DNA from: Akkermansia massiliensis
Lineage (GTDB): Bacteria; Verrucomicrobiota; Verrucomicrobiia; Verrucomicrobiales; Akkermansiaceae
Direction of reading: 5' to 3'
Assembly (NCBI RefSeq): GCF_023516715.1
Contig: NZ_JAMGSI010000001.1
Span: 1,612,001 to 1,676,000 of the forward strand
DNA: 64,000 bases
Shown: positions 54,143 to 60,809 of the stretch, in pieces
How positions within the stretch are numbered: the first letter of the stretch is position 1
Layout: every line of letters starts with the position of its first letter
Position numbers and translations under genes: made by a program
The notes under the pieces: generated by a model
Databases searched by the model: none
What the model was told of the DNA's origin: nothing
What the model saw: only the letters and a program-made list of their open reading frames with translations

Positions 54143-54484
54143 CTACATATTTCCCAGTTCTGCCTCAATATCTTTGATTGCCGCGTTGATCGATTCCTTA
54201 TCCTGTAGTGAGGAAGAGGCTTCCTTGCGGGCTTGCAACTCGTTACGTTTTTTCAGAAGATCGTTTCGAGTATTAGCGTAACTACTTGTCGTCTTTTTTA
54301 TCTTATTGTATGTCGCTTGTTTGATCGACTGTTCCGACAGTAGACTTTGACGGCGCTCCATAGCCTTATCGGGAGACCAGAAAATACCTCCTTGGGTGGG
54401 ATCTCCGGTAGTGCTGCAGGAGGAGAGCAAGGAACAAGCGACAACAAAAACGCTTGTTAGACAGAGGTGATTGTTCGTATTCAT
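54143..54484 (-). CDS. Small lipoprotein with helical tail
   Basis: This 113-residue protein has a lipoprotein signal (VFVVACSLLSSCSTTG, cysteine about residue 23). A mature part rich in Lys, Glu and Gln is predicted to form a long helix (TRNDLLKKRNELQARKEASS). No family is recognised. It is the first gene after a perfect intergenic hairpin, and 42 bp before the membrane GTPase-like gene. Confidence 0.75.
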   Translation of the reverse strand: MNTNNHLCLTSVFVVACSLLSSCSTTGDPTQGGIFWSPDKAMERRQSLLSEQSIKQATYNKIKKTTSSYANTRNDLLKKRNELQARKEASSSLQDKESINAAIKDIEAELGNM

Positions 54485-54538
54485 AAGAAAGGCAGGTTCA
54501 TTAAATGGGAATTTTTTCGGAAATATAAGATTCGTGTC

Positions 54539-54569
54539 TTACCGGGCCTGGTGGAGCCAAGCCCGGTAA
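54539..54569 (-). other. Perfect 9-bp intercistronic hairpin
   Basis: TTACCGGGC and GCCCGGTAA form a perfect stem around a 13-nt loop between the two lipoprotein genes. There is no T tract after it on the minus strand, so it is more likely an mRNA-processing or partial attenuation element than a full terminator for the cluster. Confidence 0.55.
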
Positions 54570-54583
54570 ATAATTTTTGACTT

Positions 54584-55210
54584 TTATGCAGAAAGGGTAG
54601 AAAGAGCTTTCTTGTGTTTTGCCAGAGAATTGATTTCATGACTGAGCGTGCTGATCTTGCCTCGCAGAGCGATTTTTTGATTGCCGGAAGCATTATCGGC
54701 TGCTTTTCGCGCCAGGGTTACTTCTTCATTGAGAATAGAAATGCGCTTATCTACTTCCCTCGTCATTTTTTGTGATTTTGTTTTGACGTCGGAAGAGGCG
54801 AGATGCCTTTTTTCTTTTTTCAGATTGGCAATAGACTGAGCCAATTCCGCGTTTCTGGATTTCGTCTGTGCAATGAGCTTGTCCATAACCTGATTGCTGT
54901 GTCTGATCTGTTCTTCTACACTGGCGTATTCTTTTTTCTGCTGGACAACGTAATCCCCCCAGAACCAGCCGGCGATTGCGCCAATGCTCCCCCCAATGGC
55001 AGCTCCGATAACAGTAGATTTAGTATCACCTCCTATAGCCTGACCTGCCAGAGCTCCCACACCAGCTCCGCCAGCTGCTCCTATTCCCGTAGCCTGAGCA
55101 TACGTCTTTGTTGTATCTGACATGTTGGCACAGGAACCCAGACCGAAGGTTAGTACGCCGGCTTCCATGAGTAATACGAATGATTTCTTAAAGTAATGTT
55201 TGTTGTTCAT
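54584..55210 (-). CDS. Glycine-zipper lipoprotein
   Basis: This 208-residue protein has a signal peptide with a lipobox (LTFGLGSC, cysteine about residue 27). Two glycine-zipper stretches (GIGAAGGAGVGALAGQAIGG and VIGAAIGGSIGAIAGWFWG) can form membrane-inserted helix pairs. A long coiled-coil tail follows. Glycine-zipper proteins of this layout are found in outer-membrane lipoproteins and some pore-forming toxins. The gene starts 2 bp after the zinc-ribbon/TM gene. A pore or envelope-anchoring role in the cluster is inferred. Confidence 0.8.
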   Translation of the reverse strand: MNNKHYFKKSFVLLMEAGVLTFGLGSCANMSDTTKTYAQATGIGAAGGAGVGALAGQAIGGDTKSTVIGAAIGGSIGAIAGWFWGDYVVQQKKEYASVEEQIRHSNQVMDKLIAQTKSRNAELAQSIANLKKEKRHLASSDVKTKSQKMTREVDKRISILNEEVTLARKAADNASGNQKIALRGKISTLSHEINSLAKHKKALSTLSA

Positions 55211-55212
55211 GT

Positions 55213-56025
55213 TTATTGGTTGTTGCTGATAGTTTTCTGTCGGGAGTATTCAATGGGGGTGAAACCTTTGCTTAGTTCGGCAGGAGTATCCTGAATGTCA
55301 TCAGACAATCCTGTGATTTGACCCTCCGCATCCAGCATGACAACGGTCTTGCCATACACATCCAGCCGCGCTCCGTCTGCATCCAGAAAGATTCGTCTGG
55401 TATTTATTTCCAACATCCGGTCTTTTCTTCCTACGGAGGTTAGCCTGACAACGCGTACGGGAAATCTGGCAAGGAACCCGTTCATACTTTCCAGAATATC
55501 GTCACGGGATGTTTTGATATCCAATGACATATTAAGGATTTCTTCTGAAAACATGGTAGAAATGGATTCTCCCTCAGGATACCTGCCGACCAGAAGGTGC
55601 AGCATATGATAGGCCTTCTTTTCCAGTAATTCGGGGGTTAGTGCTTTCGGTTCTGCTTTCGGTTCTGCTTTCGGTTCTGCTTTCGGTTCTGCTTTCGGTT
55701 CTGCTTTCGGTTCTGCTTTCGGTTTCGGTTCAGAGGAAAGTGGAGTTGCCGGGTCAAGAATTATGGGAATGAACTCTTCTGGTTCCTCGATCTGCCTGTT
55801 CAGTCGATCTGCAATATTGTAGTGGTTAAAACAGAAAACAGCAGCCATGCCGGCCAGAATGAAGAACGGCAGCAGAGGACCAGTTTGTGAGAGATAACGA
55901 GCTGTAGAATGGGGCAAACCGCAATGGCTGCACACATCGCCTCCATGCGTTTGATTGCAAATACATTTAACCAGTTGACCCGATCCCATAAATTTTCTTG
56001 TCGGAGAATACGATACAGCATTCAT
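55213..56025 (-). CDS. Zinc-ribbon, single-TM protein with PKAE repeat
   Basis: The 270-residue protein has an N-terminal cysteine set (KCICNQTHGGDVCSHCG, a zinc-ribbon pattern). One membrane helix follows (LLPFFILAGMAAVFCFNHY), then a tandem Pro-Lys-Ala-Glu repeat, and a C-terminal domain of about 120 residues (LFLDADGARLDVYGKTVVML-type strands) with no known family. The repeat could be a stiff arm crossing the periplasm. I start it at ATG 56025, because its leader shares 16 bp with that of the divergent recombinase, and the longer frame has no better context. It is the first gene of the 12-gene cluster. Confidence 0.75.
   Translation of the reverse strand: MNAVSYSPTRKFMGSGQLVKCICNQTHGGDVCSHCGLPHSTARYLSQTGPLLPFFILAGMAAVFCFNHYNIADRLNRQIEEPEEFIPIILDPATPLSSEPKPKAEPKAEPKAEPKAEPKAEPKAEPKALTPELLEKKAYHMLHLLVGRYPEGESISTMFSEEILNMSLDIKTSRDDILESMNGFLARFPVRVVRLTSVGRKDRMLEINTRRIFLDADGARLDVYGKTVVMLDAEGQITGLSDDIQDTPAELSKGFTPIEYSRQKTISNNQ
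55639..55722 (-). repeat. 12-bp in-frame tandem repeat (PKAE)
   Basis: Six perfect copies of TTCTGCTTTCGG (plus-strand view, 55651-55722) follow one imperfect copy (55639-55650). In the gene they encode repeated Glu-Pro-Lys-Ala. Copy number may vary by slippage without breaking the frame. Confidence 0.9.
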
Positions 56026-56187
56026 AATGCTGATTCCGTGTTTATTCTTTGATAACCAAACATTAACAGGAATAACCCATGACAATTTCATCCATAATTC
56101 ACGGAAGAATCAGAGAAAAAAATCCCCTTAAATCCTTCCCAATTATTTCAAAAATATCATTTTGATTTTTTTTTTGACATCAGCATT

Positions 56188-57195
56188 ATGAATGAAGAAC
56201 TCACTGAAAATCTCATTGCAAAAGAATTACTGAAGAAGGTCGACCTTACACAGTGCGATTTGGCTCGTCTTGTACTAGAAGCTATTGAAAATCTGGGGAA
56301 TTTGGCTCGGGGGCTCAACCGGGTAGAACTGATTGTTCTTCTGCGCAACACGTTGCAAAAAGGAGTGTCCGTTGTAAAATCTGCCACTCATACAGTCACT
56401 TTGGAAGTAGCAGCCTGGGCAAGTGTCGATGCCCGGAAGGATTTGAGGCCGTCATCGAAAAGAGACTTGCGCCATTTCGTTCGTCGGATTCTACGTGTCG
56501 AGGGTATTGCCCAATTGCCTTTGCGTTCCATGACTCCTATTCAATGCAAGAAAATTTTAGAGACGGCATTCGGTTCAAGTCCAAGCAGTTATACGAAGGG
56601 TCGCGTCATTCTTCACAGCATATTTACTTACGGCATTCGCCAGGAATGGTGTGATGTAAACCCGGTAATCCGCATTGAAGTGCCCAAGATAAAAGAAAGG
56701 TACATTGAGCCGCTTTCCCTGAAGGATGTGGAAAAACTGAAGGAAGCAACTACACGCCCCGAATTCAGGAATATGCGTTTTTCCTTGAATTTGATGCTTT
56801 ACGCCGGAATCAGGCCGACTGAGGTAAGCCGTTTGCAGAAAACTGACTTCCAATGGGATGAGCGTCTGGTAATCGTGCGGTCTACCGTCAGTAAGACTGG
56901 CGGCGGCAGAGCCGTACCTCTAAGAGGGATTCACAATATCAGGAAGAAAGACCGCTATATTCCTCGAAATTGGAAACGCAAATGGAAAGCTTTGCGCAGA
57001 GTTGCCGGTTTCCAGAGTAACTGGGTGCCCGATATTTGTCGCCACACGTTTGCAAGTTATCACGCTGCTTATTTCCGAAACCTGTCGGAGTTACAGATGG
57101 AAATGGGACACCGTGACACCTCACTATTGAGGAGCCGCTATATGGCTCCTGTTCTGCGAAAAGATGCTGCTGCGTTCTGGCGAGAAGCTAAATAG
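56188..57195 (+). CDS. Tyrosine recombinase, second in the island
   Basis: This 335-residue phage-integrase-family protein has an N-terminal core-binding domain (about residues 60-150) and a catalytic domain. The catalytic Arg is in YAGIRPTEVSRL, with a lysine in TVSKTGGGRAVPL. The HxxA/R region is DICRHTFASYHAAY, followed by MGHRD and the nucleophilic Tyr in LRSRYMAPV. It is divergent from the 12-gene cluster. A run of ten T's and a TTGACA-like box lie just upstream of its start. It is not next to an att site, so it may be a resolvase-like enzyme or the integrase of a nested element. Confidence 0.88.
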   Translation: MNEELTENLIAKELLKKVDLTQCDLARLVLEAIENLGNLARGLNRVELIVLLRNTLQKGVSVVKSATHTVTLEVAAWASVDARKDLRPSSKRDLRHFVRRILRVEGIAQLPLRSMTPIQCKKILETAFGSSPSSYTKGRVILHSIFTYGIRQEWCDVNPVIRIEVPKIKERYIEPLSLKDVEKLKEATTRPEFRNMRFSLNLMLYAGIRPTEVSRLQKTDFQWDERLVIVRSTVSKTGGGRAVPLRGIHNIRKKDRYIPRNWKRKWKALRRVAGFQSNWVPDICRHTFASYHAAYFRNLSELQMEMGHRDTSLLRSRYMAPVLRKDAAAFWREAK

Positions 57196-57347
57196 TAAGG
57201 CAAGGGACTCGGTATGCGAAACCAGAACGCAAGTGCTTTTCCTGGTGCCTCACCTGATGGCGGAGTACATAGAATGGAGTCATGGGTACATGACGGCAGG
57301 TAATAAGCCGTCACATATAGATGACGCGAAGGGAATAGATTTTTCAA

Positions 57348-57393
57348 ATATGATTGATAAAAAATGGATATGGAAACATTTTATCAATCATAT
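57348..57393. repeat. 15-bp perfect inverted repeat between convergent genes
   Basis: ATATGATTGATAAAA (57348-57362) and its exact complement (57379-57393) enclose 16 nt. It sits between the convergent recombinase and AbiEii genes. It is AT-rich and ends in T's on the second arm, so it could act as a bidirectional terminator. Confidence 0.55.
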
Positions 57394-57401
57394 CAGGACA
57401 T

Positions 57402-58409
57402 TCATCCTATGTCTTGATTCATGATGCCATTGATCGTGCTCATCAATGAATCAAAAGGCTCCGGCTCATCAAAGAGCATGGCAGAAGTCTGTTCGTAGTC
57501 CCTTTGCCATTTTTCTCGCAATTCAAGAGAATCCGGGATCAGTTTCAAATCCGAGGGAAGCAATGTATCGTAATCGACCCATGTCTGCCAATGGTAGAGC
57601 TTGCGTTTGTCCCTTACATCGAAGAATAGCTCCTTATCAACATATCCCGCTCGGATAAGGGCTGCCGCATCATAATAGTGGCGTGCCAGCCTGGCCTTGA
57701 TATTCCATCCTTCATGCGGACGGGTATTATTCTCATGGAGAATGAAACACTTCTCCCAGAATGTTCGGAAAGGGCTAATCGTTCGTACTTCAGTCGAATC
57801 TGAAAACTCCGGAAATCCTTCCCCAATGTAAGAATCGACCATCCTGGCTTCGGATGGTTCCGTCTGAGCTCTCCCGCTCAATTCGATTTTGACAAAAGGA
57901 CGAATGTAGAGGCTTTCATTCTGTTCGAACAAGGATGGATAATGGATTAAGAGGACAAATGGATCACGGGCCGTGGACAGATCTTCCAACTCGATATGCA
58001 CATTCTTGATTCCCATTTCTTTCATCCTCTCCTCCATGAGAGGCAGGAGAACATGCTCCATCATCCTCCGGTAGTGGGGGCGAATCTTACGCAATTTAGC
58101 ATCCCTCTGGCTGGCGGATTGAAACGCTGTCGGCTTATCTTCTTCACCCAGTTCAGTGAAGAAACGGGGAGATAACGCAACATCGATATCCTCAGAGAAA
58201 CGGCGTATGATCTTGTACGCTTTGGAGAGGGACGTCCCGCCTCTGAAGCATAGATAAGGATTCAAGGAGTCTTCCCGAAAAAGGATATTCAGAACCCGGC
58301 ATACCCAGAAATCCTTTTCAACAATAGAAGGAATGATACCCAGCTGCTCGCCAATGTGGCGGCACAGGAATATTCGATCTTCGGATGGGAGACCAAGGAA
58401 ATCACTCAT
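57402..58409 (-). CDS. AbiEii-type nucleotidyltransferase toxin
   Basis: AbiEii toxins are nucleotidyltransferases that stop growth, and protect against phage in type IV toxin-antitoxin systems. The 335 residues contain VEKDFWVCRVLNILF, the nucleotidyltransferase core FRGGTSLSKAYKIIRRFSED followed by IDVAL, and helical C-terminal regions. The GGTSLSK and SEDID motifs are complete, so it is probably active. It overlaps the antitoxin gene by 8 bp and is downstream of it, as usual for these pairs. Confidence 0.9.
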   Translation of the reverse strand: MSDFLGLPSEDRIFLCRHIGEQLGIIPSIVEKDFWVCRVLNILFREDSLNPYLCFRGGTSLSKAYKIIRRFSEDIDVALSPRFFTELGEEDKPTAFQSASQRDAKLRKIRPHYRRMMEHVLLPLMEERMKEMGIKNVHIELEDLSTARDPFVLLIHYPSLFEQNESLYIRPFVKIELSGRAQTEPSEARMVDSYIGEGFPEFSDSTEVRTISPFRTFWEKCFILHENNTRPHEGWNIKARLARHYYDAAALIRAGYVDKELFFDVRDKRKLYHWQTWVDYDTLLPSDLKLIPDSLELREKWQRDYEQTSAMLFDEPEPFDSLMSTINGIMNQDIG

Positions 58410-59028
58410 GGGAGACAGGGGGCGCTATGACTTGTTGTAGAATGGGGCGCATCCATACAGGAACAAGTTCCATATCACGAGATAATTGTTCCTTTTCCGT
58501 ATCGGAAAGCCGCTTGGTTAATTGAGTGACCACAAAATCACGATCTATCGACTTCCTGCCCAGCGAGCGCAACGCTTGAACGACCAATCCCGTAATACTC
58601 CCCGACAGGCGCATCAGTTTCGGAGATGTCTTCTTGAAGCGGAGTTTCCATCCACCTACGTGAACCGTTGCAGAAGGTCGATCCGTCAAATACTCGTACC
58701 GCCCGGCCATTTGGTCGGAAAGCCACAAAGCGTTAGCGGCATGGATTCCATTAGGTAAAAGACGAGCTTCATTTTTCCTTGCCCAGGCTTTCGCTACCTG
58801 TTCCGGGTCAGTTGGTACAGGCAAATTAAATCTCTTGTTGGTCGCTGGGATCTCATAGATACCGGGAAGGATACGCTTGAGCTCGCCATCCCTTGCCATG
58901 CGAGAAAGCGCTTGATCTACTGCTGTCCTGGGCCAGAACGCAAGAAAATCGGAAGAGGTAATAACCTCTCCTTTTGCCTTCTCGGAAAATATTTTTTCCC
59001 TCAGCTGGCTCCTGATGCTCCCCTTCAT
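58402..59028 (-). CDS. AbiEi/DUF6088-type antitoxin
   Basis: This 208-residue protein has an N-terminal winged-helix-like part (RTAVDQALSRMARDGELKRI followed by LPGIYEIP) typical of AbiEi-type antitoxin/transcription factors. The central region (ANALWLSDQMAGRYEYLTD) and the strand-rich SATVHVGGWKLRFKKTS match DUF6088-like antitoxins. It is translated before, and overlaps, the AbiEii toxin. Paired direct repeats upstream are a likely binding site for its own repression. Confidence 0.82.
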   Translation of the reverse strand: MKGSIRSQLREKIFSEKAKGEVITSSDFLAFWPRTAVDQALSRMARDGELKRILPGIYEIPATNKRFNLPVPTDPEQVAKAWARKNEARLLPNGIHAANALWLSDQMAGRYEYLTDRPSATVHVGGWKLRFKKTSPKLMRLSGSITGLVVQALRSLGRKSIDRDFVVTQLTKRLSDTEKEQLSRDMELVPVWMRPILQQVIAPPVSHE

Positions 59029-59041
59029 GATTAAAAAGTAT

Positions 59042-59088
59042 TGTTTATCTGACTAAAGTCAATAAAAAATGCTGTTTATCTGACTAAA
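59042..59088 (-). promoter_or_regulatory. Operator direct repeats of the AbiE operon
   Basis: The 16-bp sequence TGTTTATCTGACTAAA occurs twice (59042-59057 and 59073-59088), spaced 31 bp apart, directly upstream of the antitoxin start at 59028. On the minus strand a TTGACT (59061-59056) overlaps one copy. The arrangement fits cooperative autorepression. Confidence 0.6.
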
Positions 59089-59104
59089 ATGACTGAAGCA
59101 AAGA

Positions 59105-60445
59105 TCAATTAACCGCATCCGGGATGATAGAAAGGTATGCTTCAGCATCCTTACGGGAAACACCCTGCCTGTAGTGGGATTCGGTCATCTGCGTTCCACT
59201 ATGTCCCATCCAGCGGGCAACATCCGGCAAGGGATGGAGAGCTGCCTGATAGGAAGCGAATGAGTGTCGCAACGCATTCTTTGGTATCGTGATGCCGGCT
59301 TTGGCTGCCAGCTGGTCCAGGCGATAGCCATATCTGAGTTCGTCATCCCGGGTCATTGGCTCCCATTCTCCTGCGGCCAGCCATGCCTTGATTTGCGGGG
59401 AGGTGGGTATGTAACGATCCTTCGTTTTCCCCTTGGGTCCCTTCGCGATCTCACGCGAAACAAAGATATCGTCATGTCCATCCGGTTTGTCCTTGTATTG
59501 AACAACCTCTGAACGTCTTAGCCCGCACAATCCCTGTAGAACAATACGGGAAAGCATGGGGCGGTCATATTTTAATGCCGCCTCAAGCAATTTCCGGAAT
59601 TCGTCCGGGGTAAGAATCCCGATGGAGATGTGATCCCTGGAAGGAGCGACGGTCAAGGAGACCGGGTTTTTCTGAATCAGATCGTGCTGAATGGCCCAGA
59701 GAAAAAAGGCATTCAGCGTACCCCGGTACCTGTATTTGCTGGTATTCGAGAGGGGCTTTCCCTGATACCGGAACGAATCCAGTTTGTCATTGATTTCGGC
59801 GGCGGTGATTGATGACAACTCCCGGTTGGTCCAGCCTTGCTGCCATTTATCGAGTTCATGAAGGACGTTCTTATGGTGGGCCGGCTGGCATTGGCCCCGA
59901 TCCAGCATCAGCTGCCTCTCCTTTCGATACTGAGCCATGGCGTCATCCAGAGATATACCCGTCGAGGGTGGTTTCGGGGTAGTAATGTCAACATGATCAG
60001 CAATGACGCTTAATTGTGATCCGAGTAAATCCTTGATTTCCTGCTCTTTGGTATCCGTGAGAGCATCTTTCCACCACGAAAGGAGATCAGTTGCAAATGC
60101 CTTTACCTCTTCCGGATCTTCATGCTGGTACAAATATTGAAGCGTATGTTGCAGAAGGTTGTTGTCCCTACCAAATTTTCTCCACAAGCGGATAGCGAAC
60201 ATTTCGACCACGGATTCTCCCTCTGCAACCATATTGAATATTGCCAGGGCATCGTCGATATGCCCCTTGTCATACATATCGTAGAGAGCCCGGGCTTCGT
60301 CGTAATCGCGGAAGGTGCGCTCTTTCCATTCTCCCGTGTCCTTGTCAACAAAGCGGAGCCGCCAGACTGAAGGGCGACCTTTCTTCTTTACTTCAGTGAG
60401 TTTGACTTTGCTGCCATATCGGCCTTTGGCATGCTTCCTCTTCAT
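59105..60445 (-). CDS. int: Tyrosine integrase of the island
   Basis: This 446-residue phage-type integrase lies 131 bp from attR, as expected for the enzyme that inserts the island into tRNA-Leu. It has a basic arm-binding-like N-terminus (KRKHAKGRYGSKVKLTEVKK) and a core-binding domain (about 190-280). The catalytic set is Arg in LCGLRRSEVVQY, Lys in AKGPKGKTKDRYIPT, ALRHSFASYQAA, RWMGHSG and Tyr in ESHYRQGVSR. The remnant at 37938 is similar to its C-terminus. Confidence 0.93.
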   Translation of the reverse strand: MKRKHAKGRYGSKVKLTEVKKKGRPSVWRLRFVDKDTGEWKERTFRDYDEARALYDMYDKGHIDDALAIFNMVAEGESVVEMFAIRLWRKFGRDNNLLQHTLQYLYQHEDPEEVKAFATDLLSWWKDALTDTKEQEIKDLLGSQLSVIADHVDITTPKPPSTGISLDDAMAQYRKERQLMLDRGQCQPAHHKNVLHELDKWQQGWTNRELSSITAAEINDKLDSFRYQGKPLSNTSKYRYRGTLNAFFLWAIQHDLIQKNPVSLTVAPSRDHISIGILTPDEFRKLLEAALKYDRPMLSRIVLQGLCGLRRSEVVQYKDKPDGHDDIFVSREIAKGPKGKTKDRYIPTSPQIKAWLAAGEWEPMTRDDELRYGYRLDQLAAKAGITIPKNALRHSFASYQAALHPLPDVARWMGHSGTQMTESHYRQGVSRKDAEAYLSIIPDAVN

Positions 60446-60480
60446 GTAACGAGAGTAATGGTTTACAGAAAAAGCTTCAA

Positions 60481-60511
60481 GACGAATTAGGGGACAAACT
60501 GGGGGACATAT
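60481..60511 (+). repeat. Right subterminal repeat (integrase arm-site candidate)
   Basis: GACGAATTAGGGGACAAA continues into a second GGGGGACATA. It parallels the left copy at 37711-37740 in the same orientation and lies 65 bp inside attR, just upstream of the integrase start. Confidence 0.65.
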
Positions 60512-60541
60512 TCGTAAATTGCTTACAATGAATAAAAGTGT

Positions 60542-60601
60542 TTAGATTCAGGTTCTAGTGGGGGTTCCCCCGTGAAGGTTCGAGTCCCCTCTCGAGCACC
60601 A
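60542..60601 (+). pseudogene. 3' half of a tRNA-Leu(CAG)-like gene at the island end
   Basis: The sequence TTAGA, loop TTCAGGT, TCTAG (60542-60558) folds as an anticodon arm with CAG. It is followed by a class II variable arm (GGGGG, TT, CCCCC, 60560-60571) and then the attR copy of the tRNA-Leu T-arm, acceptor and CCA. The T-stem is mismatched at the junction (GAAGG against CCCCT) and the 5' half is missing, so it is not a functional tRNA. Confidence 0.6.
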
Positions 60602-60602
60602 T
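60577..60602 (+). repeat. attR: right direct repeat of the island
   Basis: This is an exact 26-bp copy of 37610-37635. It marks the right boundary; the flanking sequence then returns to GC-rich backbone, starting with what looks like the original tRNA-Leu terminator. Confidence 0.9.
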
Positions 60603-60611
60603 CCCTTTTAT

Positions 60612-60648
60612 ACCGCAAGTTGCTGTTCATAAGCGCTTGCGGTTTTTG
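60612..60648 (+). terminator. Probable original terminator of tRNA-Leu
   Basis: ACCGCAAG (60612-60619) pairs with CTTGCGGT (60636-60643) around a 16-nt loop and is followed by TTTTTG. It lies 10 bp after attR. Confidence 0.6.
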
Positions 60649-60809
60649 TTTATCGACAATTGCAAGACAAACCGCAGTATATTTATACAACTTTTATCAA
60701 CACGAAACGGGAATGTGCTGCAAGAAATGAAAGGTCCTCCCTCTTGTTTACTCGCTGGAAACAGTTCAGGTAAAAACCAATGAGGGAAGCTGTGTATTTA
60801 CGATGCCCT

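Larger units (their letters stand above)
37610..60602. mobile_element. 23-kb genomic island integrated in tRNA-Leu
   Basis: The element is defined by identical 26-bp direct repeats at its ends, the left one inside tRNA-Leu(TAA). It has a tyrosine integrase next to the right end and matching subterminal repeats just inside both ends. Its base composition is clearly more AT-rich than the flanks. It carries a 12-gene minus-strand cluster (chaperones, GTPase-like proteins, a TraG/VirD4-type ATPase, lipoproteins), an AbiE-type toxin-antitoxin pair and a second recombinase, plus decayed genes at the left end. I find no relaxase and no mating-channel genes, so it is not a complete conjugative element; it may be mobilised in trans or be phage-satellite-like. 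Confidence 0.9.

Noticed and set aside
55639..55722. Possible CRISPR-like repeat
   Set aside because: The 12-bp units are directly tandem without spacers and encode a regular PKAE peptide in frame.
57258..57424. 55-codon plus-strand frame starting MAEYIEWSHGYMTAG
   Set aside because: It runs across the perfect inverted repeat and ends opposite the toxin stop, so it is more likely chance.
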